Shown: positions 37,001 through 45,346 of the stretch, one piece after another | Numbering within the stretch: the stretch's first letter is position 1 | Layout of the letters: each line of letters opens with the position of its first letter | Source: Tahibacter aquaticus | GTDB lineage: Bacteria > Pseudomonadota > Gammaproteobacteria > Xanthomonadales > Rhodanobacteraceae | Length of the DNA: 64,000 nucleotides | Direction of reading: 5' to 3' | NCBI RefSeq assembly: GCF_004363655.1 | Contig: NZ_SNZH01000023.1 | Span: forward strand, 1 to 64,000 | The notes under the pieces: generated by a model | Told to the model about the DNA's origin: nothing | The model's database searches: none | The model's input: only the letters and a program-made list of their open reading frames with translations | Made by a program: the position numbers and the translations under genes

Positions 37001-40000
37001 CTTTCACATCGAACTTGCTCACGCTGCCGCTGTTGGCTGGGGTGATGACGCCGCCGATGAAAATCGTCAGCGGCTGGGTGTTGCCGACCTGGCTGGCCAG
37101 TTCCGTCACCAGCTGCGCGCCGGTCGTTACCGTGACGGCGCGGCCGCCGGCACCGCCCGTCGTGCCGCCGCCCAGCGAGGCAAAGCCAGGCACCGTGTTA
37201 GCCACTTCGCAGCTGAGCGTGCCCGGGCCGCTGCTGGACGAGGAACTGCTGGACGAGGAAGAACTGGAACTGCTCGACGAACTGCTGCTGGAAGAACTGG
37301 AGCTGGATGAACTGGACGAACTGCTGGAACTGCCCGCGCCCTTGCAGGTGGCACCGGCAACCGTGCCGCGGTCGATGCGCAGATTGTCCATCACCAGCGT
37401 CGTGCCGCTGTTGGTGCGCAGCTGCAGGAACGAGGCCGCCGTACCGACAGTGCCGGTGACGGAATACACCGTGCCCGGCACCATGTCGGCGACCGGGAAT
37501 TCGCCCAGCCGCGATGCCGCACCCAGCGGCGAGTTGGCCGACGTGGTGGTGTTGTTGTCGATATAGACGTAGAAGAAACCCGTCTCCGAGCGCGACAGCA
37601 CGCAGAACGAAATCGTATACGGCTGGTCCAGGCCGAACACGCCGGGCGGTGCGCTGGTCGCGCTGCTCACCTGGCTGGGGATTGTGCTGCCGATGGTGAA
37701 GCGCGCGCCGGTCAGCGACAGGGTTTTTTCCGGCGTGAGCAGCAGGCCGCTGCCGCCGCCGGTCGCGACGTACATCGGTATCTGCGCCTGGCCCGGGATG
37801 GAACGGTAGGCCGGCGACCAGAAACTGCTGATGCTGCCGCCGCTGCCGGCACCAACCGTGGCATCGGCGAAGCTTTCCGTCAGCGGCAGGTTGCTGGCCG
37901 GGCCGGCCGCCGCGTCGAAGCCATTGGCGAATACGCGGTCGGCCGGACTGCCGTCGGCCAGGGGGTCCCATCCCGCGCCGCCGCCATAGGCGGAAAATAT
38001 TTGTGCACGTGTAGAGAACTCCGCCGCGACCTCGGCCGGCTGCAGCAGATAGCCGCCGACACGGCTGGCGAGATCCAGCGGTGTGCCGGACAGGTCGGTG
38101 CTGCCGTATTCGCGCCAGCCGCTGCTGGCCGTCGCTGTCGCCGGATTGGACGCCGGCTGGCCGTTCACGCCTGCCGCAGCCCAGCCCAGCCCGGCCACAT
38201 GAGCATCCATGCGCGTGTTGACGAACACCACGTTGTCGAAATACGCCGTGCTGCCGCCGCTGCGGGCCAGATACGTCGCGCCCGGCGGCACGTCGCCGGC
38301 GAGCGGACCGGGGCCGGGACCGTGGGTCAGCGCGCTGTTGAGGAAGACGAAGCCCTTGTCGCCGGCAGCAACGCTGCGTGCCTGCAGCACATAGCCGCCC
38401 TGGCTGGGGTTTTGCGTATCGCCCAGCGAGCGGATCTCGCTCTCCTCGAACAGGCTGACGCGGTTCGCGCCCCAGATGAAATCCACATTGCCTTCGACCA
38501 GGCAGCGATAGAACCAGGCGTATGACTTCAGCTGCAGCGTGTCCTGCTCGCTCTGGAAGCGTGCGTATTTGCCGATCAGGCGCTGCGTGCCGTCGCCGTT
38601 GAAGTACAGCGTCTCGGCCTGGCTGGCCGCCGCGGAGCGCAAGGTGGTGTTGCGCAGAGTGAGGTTTTCCAGCGTGAGCAGGTCGGCGTTTTCGATCAGG
38701 AATACGCTGCGCCCGCCATTGGCTGCGCCGGGGCCGGGTGCGCGGCTAGTGCCGGTGCCGCTGTTGAAGGCTTCGGAATTGCGGTAGTTCAGCACCACGC
38801 CGTCGCGCGTCTCGCCGATCAGCGAAAGACGGTTCTTGCCACGCAGGTACAGCAGCTCGCGGTAGTTGCCGTTGCCGATATGGATGTCTACCGGCGTATC
38901 GCCGGGGAACTGCTGCACGGCGAAATCGATGGCGGCCTGCACGGTGCGGAAATCGGCCAGGCCGTCATCGTCGACCATGAGCGGGCTGGACACGGCCGGC
39001 GCACTGCGCGTGGTGAAGCGCCAGCCGGCATTCGCGCCGATGCCGTCGAACGCCATGCCATGCAGCGTGGCACCGACGATCAGGCCGTTGTCGATCAGCA
39101 CGCGGTATTCGGTGTCGTAGGCCAGTGCATGGCTATGTGGCGCAATGGTCACGGCATTGCCGGCAACGCTGATGGCATCGCGCCTGATCACGCGCACGCG
39201 GTCCTGGCCCGGATAGCCCAGCGCATCGATGTCGCCGGCCAGCGCAATCGTATCGGCCACCACGCCGTCGCTGGCACGCACGATGCGCACGCTGCCCGCC
39301 GTGCCCAGGCTGGGCGGCACATCGAAGTGCAGGCGCAGGCGCGTGTCGGCGTGTACTCCGCTGGCCAGGGCCGGCGGCGATGCGACGCCGCTCAGGTCGT
39401 AGACCGTCGTCGATTCGGCCAGCACCGTGGCGGCGATGGTTTTCTGCACCGTCGCATCCGAGCCGCTGGTGAAGGTGATCGTGGCGTTGCCGGCAGCGAG
39501 CGGGCTCAGTGTCACGGCGCTGCCCTTGGCGACGGCGCTGACCACGGCAGGATTGCTCGATGCAACGCTGAAGGTGTCCGCGGTGCCGGCCGCCGTCAGC
39601 GCATTCACGCTGACGCCGTACGCGGCACCGCCGGCCGGTGCCGTCCAGCTGGCAGCGGCCGGATCGAGCGTGAGTTGCGCTTGGCCCGGCGCCGGACAGC
39701 TCGCGCTGCCACTGGCGCCGTAGTCGATACGAAAGTTGTCGATCACCACCAGCGCGCTGCTCTCGGCGCGCAATTGCAGGAAAGCGGTCGGCGAGCCGAC
39801 GCTGGAGGTGACCGAATACACCGTGCCCGCAGCCAGGCTGGTCACGGCGAGGTTGGCGATGCGCGAAGCATTGCCCAGTGGCGAGTTGGCCGCGCCGGTG
39901 GTGTTGTTATTGATATAGATCTGGAAATTTCCCGCACCGGAACTGCTCACCAGGCAGAACGACACGGTGTATTGCTGGCTCAGGTCGAAGATGCCGGCCG

Positions 40001-40316
40001 GCGCCAGGGCGGCCGTGGTCGTGACGCTGGTATCGGTATTGCCGATGCTGAAGCGGCCGTTGGTCAGGCTGAGCTGCCCGGCCGGGGTGATGGTGATATT
40101 GCTGCCGCCGCCGGTGGCGAAATACATCGGCCTGGCCGCGTCGCCCGGCAGCGCGCGATAGCCGGCGGTGGTGAAGGTGGCGGTCGTGGCCGTATCGAAA
40201 TTCTCGGCGAACGGCACGCTGGCCTGTGCCAGCGCGGCAGAGGGCGCAGCGCCGAACAGCAGGGCGATCGACAGCGCTGCCCTGCGGGCGGCGCGTTGCA
40301 GTGAGTTCACGACCAT
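34065..40316 (-). CDS. Exported multimodular pectin-degrading protein (pectinesterase + two PL1 pectate lyases)
   Basis: A 2083-aa secreted protein. Approximate order: signal peptide 1-31; beta-rich module A 33-200 (FAENFDTATTATF); Ig-like 210-435; pectinesterase 444-790 (SEQDTLQLKSYAWFYRCL, GNVDFIWGAN, catalytic Asp in DFIWG), ending in VFANGFD; module B 814-990; poly-Ser linker of about 40 residues; PL1 lyase 1033-1369 (ASNIWIDHNEMYNSL, WDNVMSRLPLFRFGEGHVLNN); poly-Ser; module C 1413-1586; poly-Ser; a second PL1 lyase 1619-2083 (QVWVDHVTVGPGQYNGSY, GNHWYFNQSRMPRVRYGQVHLYNN). Modules A-C are about 165 aa each, each with FDL-type and VYSVT-type strands, and look like carbohydrate-binding modules. 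Together they would de-esterify and then cleave pectin outside the cell. Start at 40316 precedes a good signal sequence. Confidence 0.9.
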   Translation of the reverse strand: MVVNSLQRAARRAALSIALLFGAAPSAALAQASVPFAENFDTATTATFTTAGYRALPGDAARPMYFATGGGSNITITPAGQLSLTNGRFSIGNTDTSVTTTAALAPAGIFDLSQQYTVSFCLVSSSGAGNFQIYINNNTTGAANSPLGNASRIANLAVTSLAAGTVYSVTSSVGSPTAFLQLRAESSALVVIDNFRIDYGASGSASCPAPGQAQLTLDPAAASWTAPAGGAAYGVSVNALTAAGTADTFSVASSNPAVVSAVAKGSAVTLSPLAAGNATITFTSGSDATVQKTIAATVLAESTTVYDLSGVASPPALASGVHADTRLRLHFDVPPSLGTAGSVRIVRASDGVVADTIALAGDIDALGYPGQDRVRVIRRDAISVAGNAVTIAPHSHALAYDTEYRVLIDNGLIVGATLHGMAFDGIGANAGWRFTTRSAPAVSSPLMVDDDGLADFRTVQAAIDFAVQQFPGDTPVDIHIGNGNYRELLYLRGKNRLSLIGETRDGVVLNYRNSEAFNSGTGTSRAPGPGAANGGRSVFLIENADLLTLENLTLRNTTLRSAAASQAETLYFNGDGTQRLIGKYARFQSEQDTLQLKSYAWFYRCLVEGNVDFIWGANRVSLFEESEIRSLGDTQNPSQGGYVLQARSVAAGDKGFVFLNSALTHGPGPGPLAGDVPPGATYLARSGGSTAYFDNVVFVNTRMDAHVAGLGWAAAGVNGQPASNPATATASSGWREYGSTDLSGTPLDLASRVGGYLLQPAEVAAEFSTRAQIFSAYGGGAGWDPLADGSPADRVFANGFDAAAGPASNLPLTESFADATVGAGSGGSISSFWSPAYRSIPGQAQIPMYVATGGGSGLLLTPEKTLSLTGARFTIGSTIPSQVSSATSAPPGVFGLDQPYTISFCVLSRSETGFFYVYIDNNTTTSANSPLGAASRLGEFPVADMVPGTVYSVTGTVGTAASFLQLRTNSGTTLVMDNLRIDRGTVAGATCKGAGSSSSSSSSSSSSSSSSSSSSSSSSSSSSSSSSSSGPGTLSCEVANTVPGFASLGGGTTGGAGGRAVTVTTGAQLVTELASQVGNTQPLTIFIGGVITPANSGSVSKFDVKDMNNVSIIGLPGSLFDGIGIKIWRANNVILRNLTLRYVNIGDKDQISIDGPASNIWIDHNEMYNSLEVDQDFYDELVSGKGNIDNITISYNYLHDSWKTSLWGSSDSDNFNRRISFVGNHWDNVMSRLPLFRFGEGHVLNNYYHNVQRTAVNSRMGAKIRIDSSHFEDSTNVVISQDSSQIGYWDTNADNIFQNVTWTTLPEPNCSSNPCAWGNTPGTVQNGGQIASTVSYVPPYAYTVVPGAEVRAHVLANSGTGRIDACLALPGGGSSSSSSSSSSSSSSSSSSSSSSSSSSSSSSSSSSSSSSAGAVIPFAEDFDAATTATFRTAAYRSLPAQPAVEMYYALGGASAITIGDGSLGLAGARFSIGSTQPGVQSTTTTSPPGIFDLSQPYTVSFCVRAASGSGNLQLMVDNTTTSGSTSPLGAASRIYSKAVTSLVAGSVESVTSTVGTAASYFHLRTESSASVVLDNLRVDYGAVGSATCAGSGSSSSSSSSSSSSSSSSSSSSSSSSSSGNPVDAALLPVGNVLPAAMGVRTYSAPTTNLSFVAVPPTPVHVNHYQNLPADPTGGVLSFERETAPANGWHAWSEYGPVLVTGGSAAAPDRIYTVFTKEQLIAALQQAGNEPKIVRVVGVIDFRFTNGVYQEYTSFADQHQGGTVVIPSNTTLVGINGSDGAPARFAGTQIAIGREFSPPHANSPAVPEPKSNYEAWISHGGLAEEYPGWTRNVIVRNLLIENPWDVNPGSADAEFDGIVVSWAQQVWVDHVTVGPGQYNGSYTATRRDGSLDIVRASNYVTVANSRFETSDKTNLIGNGDSGRAWSDQGRLKVTMAGNHWYFNQSRMPRVRYGQVHLYNNFYQGSIASVPNQKWGSGMALGTLGDILAHGNFFHVLGVKLNAGNEICGKLVMNHGGGSGFRGEALWFQSDHASALTPQQVDAFLAGCDGLPLSTWQPPYAYTVSADPPALGSSVPAAVGAGKLP
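35463..35545 (-). repeat. Poly-serine linker coding repeat 3
   Basis: A run of serine codons (AGC, TCG, TCC mixed) encoding about 28 residues between module C and the second pectate lyase. Mixed codons argue for selection on the protein and against simple slippage. Confidence 0.8.
36084..36209 (-). repeat. Poly-serine linker coding repeat 2
   Basis: About 42 serine codons between the first pectate lyase and module C, the longest of the three linkers. Confidence 0.8.
37225..37342 (-). repeat. Poly-serine linker coding repeat 1
   Basis: About 39 serine codons joining module B to the first pectate lyase. The opposite strand reads as an acidic Leu/Glu/Asp repeat, which is an artefact. Confidence 0.8.
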
Positions 40317-40931
40317 CGTGGAAATCCCCGGACAAAAGTGCGTGACAGGACTTGGGCGCCGCTTCGGGCAACCGGCCAACAGAATTTCTGGTGAACAACT
40401 GTATTTCTGGAAACAAACGCAGCGGGCCGGAACGCCTGCAGAGTCTGGCAACAGGCGCAATACGGACGCCATCGCCGCTATCCGCCGCTGGCTAGACCCG
40501 GGACTGTGCGCCGGCACGAAAAACCGCGACGGCAAGCGCCACGGATAGCGCCGTCATCGCCATCGATGACGCGCCGGCAAGGCAATGACACCGGTATCAT
40601 TTTTGGACAGACTTTTGCCGAGCAGTGCCGGCGAAACGCAGCAGCCAGCCGCACGCGATACCAACGGCCACGGACTCGTATGCAGGCCGCGCCGGGCAAC
40701 ACCGATTGCGACATCGGACGGTTGCTGGATGCACTTTTCTACAGGCATGGCCTGTCTCATGTCAGCCCTCCCAGACTGCACGAAATCCCGGATCCGTACG
40801 GGACGGATTCGTTGCGGCGGCGACGTTGACCGCTTCTGCCACCGGTGTCAATCTGCACTGCAGCGAAATGCAAATGTGCCTCGCCTTGTCCTGCGGGACA
40901 GGCGGGCAGCGCCTCTCCCACCGGGTGAAGA
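40317..40931. other. 615-bp region between the pectinase and glycosyltransferase genes
   Basis: Divergent promoter region without a supported gene. It holds a near-palindrome at 40584-40601 and two copies of ATTTCTGG 19 bp apart (40384-40391, 40403-40410) close to the pectinase gene. No sigma-70 boxes are convincing on either strand. Confidence 0.45.
40584..40601. promoter_or_regulatory. 18-bp near-palindrome, LacI-type operator candidate
   Basis: AATGACACCGGTATCATT is symmetric at 16 of 18 positions with a central CG. LacI-family regulators of sugar and pectin use typically bind palindromes of about this length with a central CG. It lies 268 bp upstream of the pectinase start and 331 bp upstream of the glycosyltransferase start. 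No LacI gene is in the window. Confidence 0.4.
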
Positions 40932-42467
40932 ATGACGCCAGCAAGCGAAACCGCAGCAGATCGGGCCGCAGTGGCGCCGGCAAAAACGCGCCGGCAGGAC
41001 TGGCTCGTTGCACTGGTGCTGCTGGCCTTGTCCACAATGAGCATAGGCACGCGCTACTGGCTGCCGGCCTCGCTGTTCTGGGACGAGAACTACCATGTCG
41101 CCTCGGCGCAGAAACATATCGACGGCGTCATGTACATGGAATCGCATCCGCCGCTGGGGAAGATGCTGATCGCCCTGGGCGAAGCCGCACTGGCGCGCAA
41201 CGCGGCGCTCGACACCAGCGCCCTGCTGCGCAGCGACCATGTGCAACAGGTACAGCTGCCGCCAGGCTATTCCTTTGCCGGCGTGCGGCTGGCTTCGGTG
41301 CTGGCGATGATTGCCGCCGTCATGCTGCTTTACGCCACGCTGCTGCTGATTACGCGGCAGCGCCTGCTCGCCTTCGTGTTTGCCGCGCTGCCGGCGCTGG
41401 ACAACGCCCTGGTCGTACACGCGCGCGCCGCCATGCTCGAAGGCATACAGCTCGCCTTCGCACTCGGCGCGATCGGCGTGCTCGCCTTCGCCCTGCGCCG
41501 CGGCGGCCGGGTACGGCTTTATCACTACGCCGCGCTGGGCACCCTGGTCGGCCTGAGCATTGCCGTCAAACTCAACGGCGCGGTGCTGCTGACCCTGCCC
41601 GTGGCCTTGTTCCTCGCCGAACAATGGCCGGTGCTGAACGAAGCACGCTGGCGCGCCGTGGCGCGGCGACTGTCCCGTGCTGTTCCCGCCTTCTGCCTGC
41701 CGGCGCTGCTGGTCTTCTTCGGCAGCTTCTATGTCTTCATTGCCACGGCGACCGAGGTCGTGCCGGGACATACCTACAAGGCCTCGGCCGAATACCTGCA
41801 GCACCTGCGCGAGCGCACGACCTGGACAGCAGCCGGATTCCGCGCCGGCCTGCGCGACCATCTGCGCTACATGGCCGAATACGCCGACGGCGTTCCGCGC
41901 CTGGATGTCTGCAAGCCTGGCGAGAACGGCAGCGACGCGACGCGCTGGCCGCTGGGTGGCAAGACCATCAACTACCGCTGGAACCGCGAAATGGTGCAAG
42001 GCGTGAGCTACGTCGAATACACCTACCTGGTATCCAATCCGGTGGTATGGCTGGGTGTGCTCGGCGCGATGGTGCTGTCGGTCGCGCTGCTGCTCGGGCG
42101 CGCGGTGTTCGGCCATGCCGTCGATCCCGCCCGGCGGCGCGACTTCTGCTGGATATTGCTTTTTAGCAGTCTGTACATTGCCTATTTCGCTGCAATCCTG
42201 CAGATCGAGCGCGTGATGTACCTCTACCACTATCTGCTGCCGCTGCTGTTCGGCATCGCCAACCTTGCCCTGGTCTGGAACTATCTGTTCGGCGCAGGGC
42301 TGGCCCAGGGCCACTGGCATGCGCGCGTCAATCTGCTGCTGTTTCTGCTGCTCGTGGCCGCGGGCTTTGTCTACTTCGCACCGCTGACCTACGGCTGGCC
42401 GCTGAGCACCACGCAGATGCAGCAGCGTGCGTGGTTCGATGTGTGGCAGCTGCAGCCGGTGCGCTGA
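40932..42467 (+). CDS. GT39-like phospholipid-carrier-dependent glycosyltransferase
   Basis: A 511-aa polytopic membrane protein with about 11-12 helices, of the protein O-mannosyltransferase/ArnT-like (GT39/GT83) superfamily. These enzymes transfer sugars from polyprenyl phosphates on the outer face of the inner membrane. The first loop carries the acidic pair D51-E52 (FWDENYHVASAQKHIDG), followed by YMESHPPLGKMLIALGE, both typical of PMT enzymes. A periplasmic loop (about 285-360) with LRYMAEYADGVPRLDV precedes the last helices. A PA14-like gene follows after 1 bp and is surely co-transcribed. The acceptor may be an exported protein or glycan. Confidence 0.85.
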   Translation: MTPASETAADRAAVAPAKTRRQDWLVALVLLALSTMSIGTRYWLPASLFWDENYHVASAQKHIDGVMYMESHPPLGKMLIALGEAALARNAALDTSALLRSDHVQQVQLPPGYSFAGVRLASVLAMIAAVMLLYATLLLITRQRLLAFVFAALPALDNALVVHARAAMLEGIQLAFALGAIGVLAFALRRGGRVRLYHYAALGTLVGLSIAVKLNGAVLLTLPVALFLAEQWPVLNEARWRAVARRLSRAVPAFCLPALLVFFGSFYVFIATATEVVPGHTYKASAEYLQHLRERTTWTAAGFRAGLRDHLRYMAEYADGVPRLDVCKPGENGSDATRWPLGGKTINYRWNREMVQGVSYVEYTYLVSNPVVWLGVLGAMVLSVALLLGRAVFGHAVDPARRRDFCWILLFSSLYIAYFAAILQIERVMYLYHYLLPLLFGIANLALVWNYLFGAGLAQGHWHARVNLLLFLLLVAAGFVYFAPLTYGWPLSTTQMQQRAWFDVWQLQPVR

Positions 42468-42468
42468 G

Positions 42469-43044
42469 ATGGATAGTCGCCGCCAGGATTGGGCACTCAG
42501 CGCACTGCTGCTGACCTGCGGCAGCGTGCTCGCCTGCGCCATGTGGCCGCAGCACGTGGCGCCGGTGCTGCGCCTGAAGCTGGAGCGCAATGCCAGCCCC
42601 GTCCTGCACCTGGACCAGGTGCGCCAGGTCATCGAATCGCGCGAGGTATTCGTCGATCGCCTCGATCTGTCGCAGGGCGGACGCCTGCGCCATGTGCAAC
42701 TCGGCGACATCGGCTACGCCGAGCATTTCTTCCTGAGCCTGCGCAAACGCTTCCGCGTCAACGCGGACGGCGACTATCGCTTCCTCGTCGGCAGCGACGA
42801 CGGCTTTTCGCTGCGCATCGACAACCGCCCGCTGTGTGCCGACCCGCGGCCACGGGCCATGGTGCCGCTGCAGACCTGTGGCATACGCCTGAATGCCGGC
42901 GAACACGAACTCGCCCTCGACTACTTCCAGGGCACAGGCCAGTCCGGCCTGTCGCTGCACTACGGACGGCAGGATCAGGGCCGCAACTTCGGGTTCGGCG
43001 AGGATTCGCCGTACTTCCGTTTCGCGCGCGAATCGCGCGACTAA
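42469..43044 (+). CDS. Membrane-anchored PA14-like carbohydrate-binding protein
   Basis: A 191-aa protein with one N-terminal membrane segment (WALSALLLTCGSVLACAMW) and a periplasmic domain that resembles PA14: RFRVNADGDYRFLVGSDDGFSLRIDN and ELALDYFQGTGQSGLSLHY. In PA14 domains the SDDG loop binds sugars with calcium. The gene starts one base after the stop of the glycosyltransferase gene, so the two act together. A plausible job is presenting or recognising the glycan used or made by the transferase. The hydrophobic segment may be an uncleaved anchor. Confidence 0.75.
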   Translation: MDSRRQDWALSALLLTCGSVLACAMWPQHVAPVLRLKLERNASPVLHLDQVRQVIESREVFVDRLDLSQGGRLRHVQLGDIGYAEHFFLSLRKRFRVNADGDYRFLVGSDDGFSLRIDNRPLCADPRPRAMVPLQTCGIRLNAGEHELALDYFQGTGQSGLSLHYGRQDQGRNFGFGEDSPYFRFARESRD

Positions 43045-43247
43045 GCGCAGTACAGCGCCCGCCGTCGCCGCGAGGCGGCAAAAATCGACAGGCGCTTTTC
43101 CGCGGCCGCCGCGATGCCGGCCGCAAGCCGATCGCTGCCCGCATCACCGTCTTTGCGCTGCCGTGATCCCTGCGCTGCGCTTCTGCGTACGTGTAGTCGA
43201 CACCGCCGGAAGCACCGGCACTCATCCACGATACGGAGGGTAAGACC

Positions 43248-44519
43248 ATGCAGTTCACGACGATTCGCGCAGCGCTGCTGCTGATGTTGGGTATGGGTTG
43301 CGCCGATGCGGCGCTGGCCGCCGGCGGCCGCACGGCCGAGGCGTCGCCGGACGGCGCCGACCTGGTTGTCGACGTCACCGCCGGCTTGCCGGGCGCAAAG
43401 GGCTTTACGCAGGAAATCTGGCGCCATGAAGGCACGGCGCGCTTCGCACCGGCCGATGCGAAATCGGCGGAAGCCGCCTGGGCCGAAGGCCGTGGCAGCG
43501 ACAGCGCCAAAGCCGGCAGCAGCGACGACAAAACCGTAGCCAGCGGCGACCAGTACTGGACCGCGGTCAACGCCCGCACCGGCGCCAAGTATCGCGTCGA
43601 GATGCCGCGCGAACTGGCGCATGAACTGCATCGTCTTGCCCTGCAATCGGGCGTCGCCGCGGGCGATACCAAAGGTGCCGGCGATGTGCTCGCCGAGGCC
43701 AGTGGTGACGCAGTACTGAAAGGCTGGAGCGACGGCGACGACACGCGTACCCGCCGCTACGACAACACGGCATTCCCGAACCGCGCGCTGGGCCAGATGG
43801 GCGGCGGCGAGAAATCCGGCTGCTCCGGCACCCTGGTCGGCCGCCGCCATGTGCTGACGGCCGCGCACTGCCTGTACGACCGCAAGGACGACTACTGGTA
43901 CCCGCTTTCCGCCACGCGCTTCCGTCCGGGCCGCGAAGGCGGCTGCAGCGGCGAAACCTGCGAGCCCTACGGTGCCCACGACGCGGTGTGGTACTTCACG
44001 CCCGATGCGTTCCGCTCCAGCGACAGCGACTGGACGTACGACTACGCGATCATGGTGCTGGGCACCGCACCCGGCGACGAAACCGGCTGGCTGGGCTATG
44101 TCGCCCTGGGCGAAGACAGCCTGCGCGACTATTGCGATGCCAACACCTTCAGTGCAGGCCAGTGCTACAACCGCGGCTATCCGGCCTGCGGCCTGTCGAA
44201 TGCGCCGGTACGCTATGAAACCTGCAAGCAGGGCTGGGCCTATCAGGACGTGAAGCCCTGCAATATCGGCAACTTCGGCAGCAAGGGCAGCGACGGCTGG
44301 AATGCGCGCTTCACCACCAACTGCGACCTGTCCGGCGGCCATTCCGGTTCGGCCATCTATACCAACCGCTGGGCCGGTGCCAACAACGTCGTCGTCGGTA
44401 TCGTCAGCACCCAGGTCTGCACCACTTGCTCGGCACAGGACGACTATCCCAACGGCATCCGCCGCCTGACACCGGATGTGCTCGACGCCATCAGCTACTT
44501 CAAGTCCACCTTCCCATAA
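43248..44519 (+). CDS. Secreted trypsin-like serine protease
   Basis: A 423-aa secreted protease of the chymotrypsin fold (S1 family; it resembles the bacterial glutamyl-endopeptidase/S1B group). Signal peptide residues 1-25 are followed by a propeptide to about residue 165. In the catalytic domain, H207 lies in VLTAAHCLYD, D265 in YDYAIMVLG and S366 in DLSGGHSGSAIY, completing the triad. Eleven cysteines, several paired by position (GCSGETCEP, VCTTCSAQ), suggest disulfides. It is a single gene followed by a strong terminator. It probably works outside the cell on proteins; specificity is not determined. Confidence 0.9.
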   Translation: MQFTTIRAALLLMLGMGCADAALAAGGRTAEASPDGADLVVDVTAGLPGAKGFTQEIWRHEGTARFAPADAKSAEAAWAEGRGSDSAKAGSSDDKTVASGDQYWTAVNARTGAKYRVEMPRELAHELHRLALQSGVAAGDTKGAGDVLAEASGDAVLKGWSDGDDTRTRRYDNTAFPNRALGQMGGGEKSGCSGTLVGRRHVLTAAHCLYDRKDDYWYPLSATRFRPGREGGCSGETCEPYGAHDAVWYFTPDAFRSSDSDWTYDYAIMVLGTAPGDETGWLGYVALGEDSLRDYCDANTFSAGQCYNRGYPACGLSNAPVRYETCKQGWAYQDVKPCNIGNFGSKGSDGWNARFTTNCDLSGGHSGSAIYTNRWAGANNVVVGIVSTQVCTTCSAQDDYPNGIRRLTPDVLDAISYFKSTFP

Positions 44520-44548
44520 ACCGCAGCTGCACTATTGCTGCCGACAAC

Positions 44549-44582
44549 GAAGCCGGGCGACTGTCGCCCGGCTTCACTTTTT
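44549..44582 (+). terminator. Intrinsic terminator after the protease gene
   Basis: GAAGCCGGGCGA and TCGCCCGGCTTC form a perfect 12-bp stem with a 3-nt loop, followed by ACTTTTTTT, 29 bp after the protease stop. Confidence 0.9.
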
Positions 44583-44758
44583 TGCATCGTGGAAACATAC
44601 ATAAGTTGCGGGTCGTCGTACGGCTGCTGCCGCGCCATTACCCCACGCCAGCCACGCCCGGCTCGATGACCGGCGCCTTGCTCGCTATCCGCCGGCATCG
44701 GCCGACAGACATGGCGAGACCCCGGCCGCCAGCCGGCGGCCCGCAGAGGCTGGAGCGT

Positions 44759-45346
44759 TCAGGCAGGTTCCGCCGCATGAAACCAGCCGGCAATGCTGTA
44801 GCGCCGGCCATGCGTCACCGGCAGCACTTCATGCGTGGTCTCGGCGCGAAAGGCGAGCAGGCTGCCGGCAGCCGGCGTGTGCCGGCTGGGCGCGGCGGCG
44901 CTGCTGTAGTGCGGATGGAAGACCAGCTCGCCGCCGCCGTAGCAGCCCTCCTGCGCCGTCAGCGAGGCATCGTTGAGCAGCAGCACCAGCGAGACACGCC
45001 GGCTCAGCGAGGCATCGCGCAGCAGCGGTGTATTGCCGTCCTGGTGGGCGACGAAGAAATCGCCGACTTCGTAGCGCAGGAACTGCGCCGGCTCGCAGCG
45101 GCCCAGCGCCTGGCCGAAATACGCCTGCAGCTGCGGCTGCAGGGCGCCCAGCAGCTGCATCGCCTGCGATTGCAGCGCTGCGGGTGGCTGCAGCCGCGCC
45201 ACGCGGCGTATCTGCGGCGCGACGCGGCCGCCGTAGGCCGGGTCCAGCACGGCCGCCGGCGCGGCCGTTGCATCGTCCAGCGCGTCGCACCAGTGCACGC
45301 ATTGCTGCGGGGTCAGCAGCGCCGGGATAGGCAGCAGGTCGATCAT
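44759..45346 (-). CDS. 2-oxoglutarate/Fe(II)-dependent oxygenase
   Basis: A 195-aa oxygenase of the prolyl-4-hydroxylase-like 2OG-Fe(II) superfamily. The metal triad is visible: H101-x-D103 (FFVAHQDGN) and H172 (TTHEVLPV), with R181/R182 in GRRYSIAGWF positioned to bind 2-oxoglutarate. The core strand RVSLVLLLND and the GGELVFH segment also fit. It hydroxylates a protein or small molecule; the target is unknown. The ATG overlaps the stop of the MmcQ/YjbR gene as ATGA, so the two are co-translated. Confidence 0.87.
   Translation of the reverse strand: MIDLLPIPALLTPQQCVHWCDALDDATAAPAAVLDPAYGGRVAPQIRRVARLQPPAALQSQAMQLLGALQPQLQAYFGQALGRCEPAQFLRYEVGDFFVAHQDGNTPLLRDASLSRRVSLVLLLNDASLTAQEGCYGGGELVFHPHYSSAAAPSRHTPAAGSLLAFRAETTHEVLPVTHGRRYSIAGWFHAAEPA

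Noticed and set aside
35395-37320. Plus-strand frames encoding acidic Leu/Glu/Asp repeats (DELLELDELLELELEE type)
   Set aside because: They are the antisense of poly-serine linker codons in the pectinase gene.
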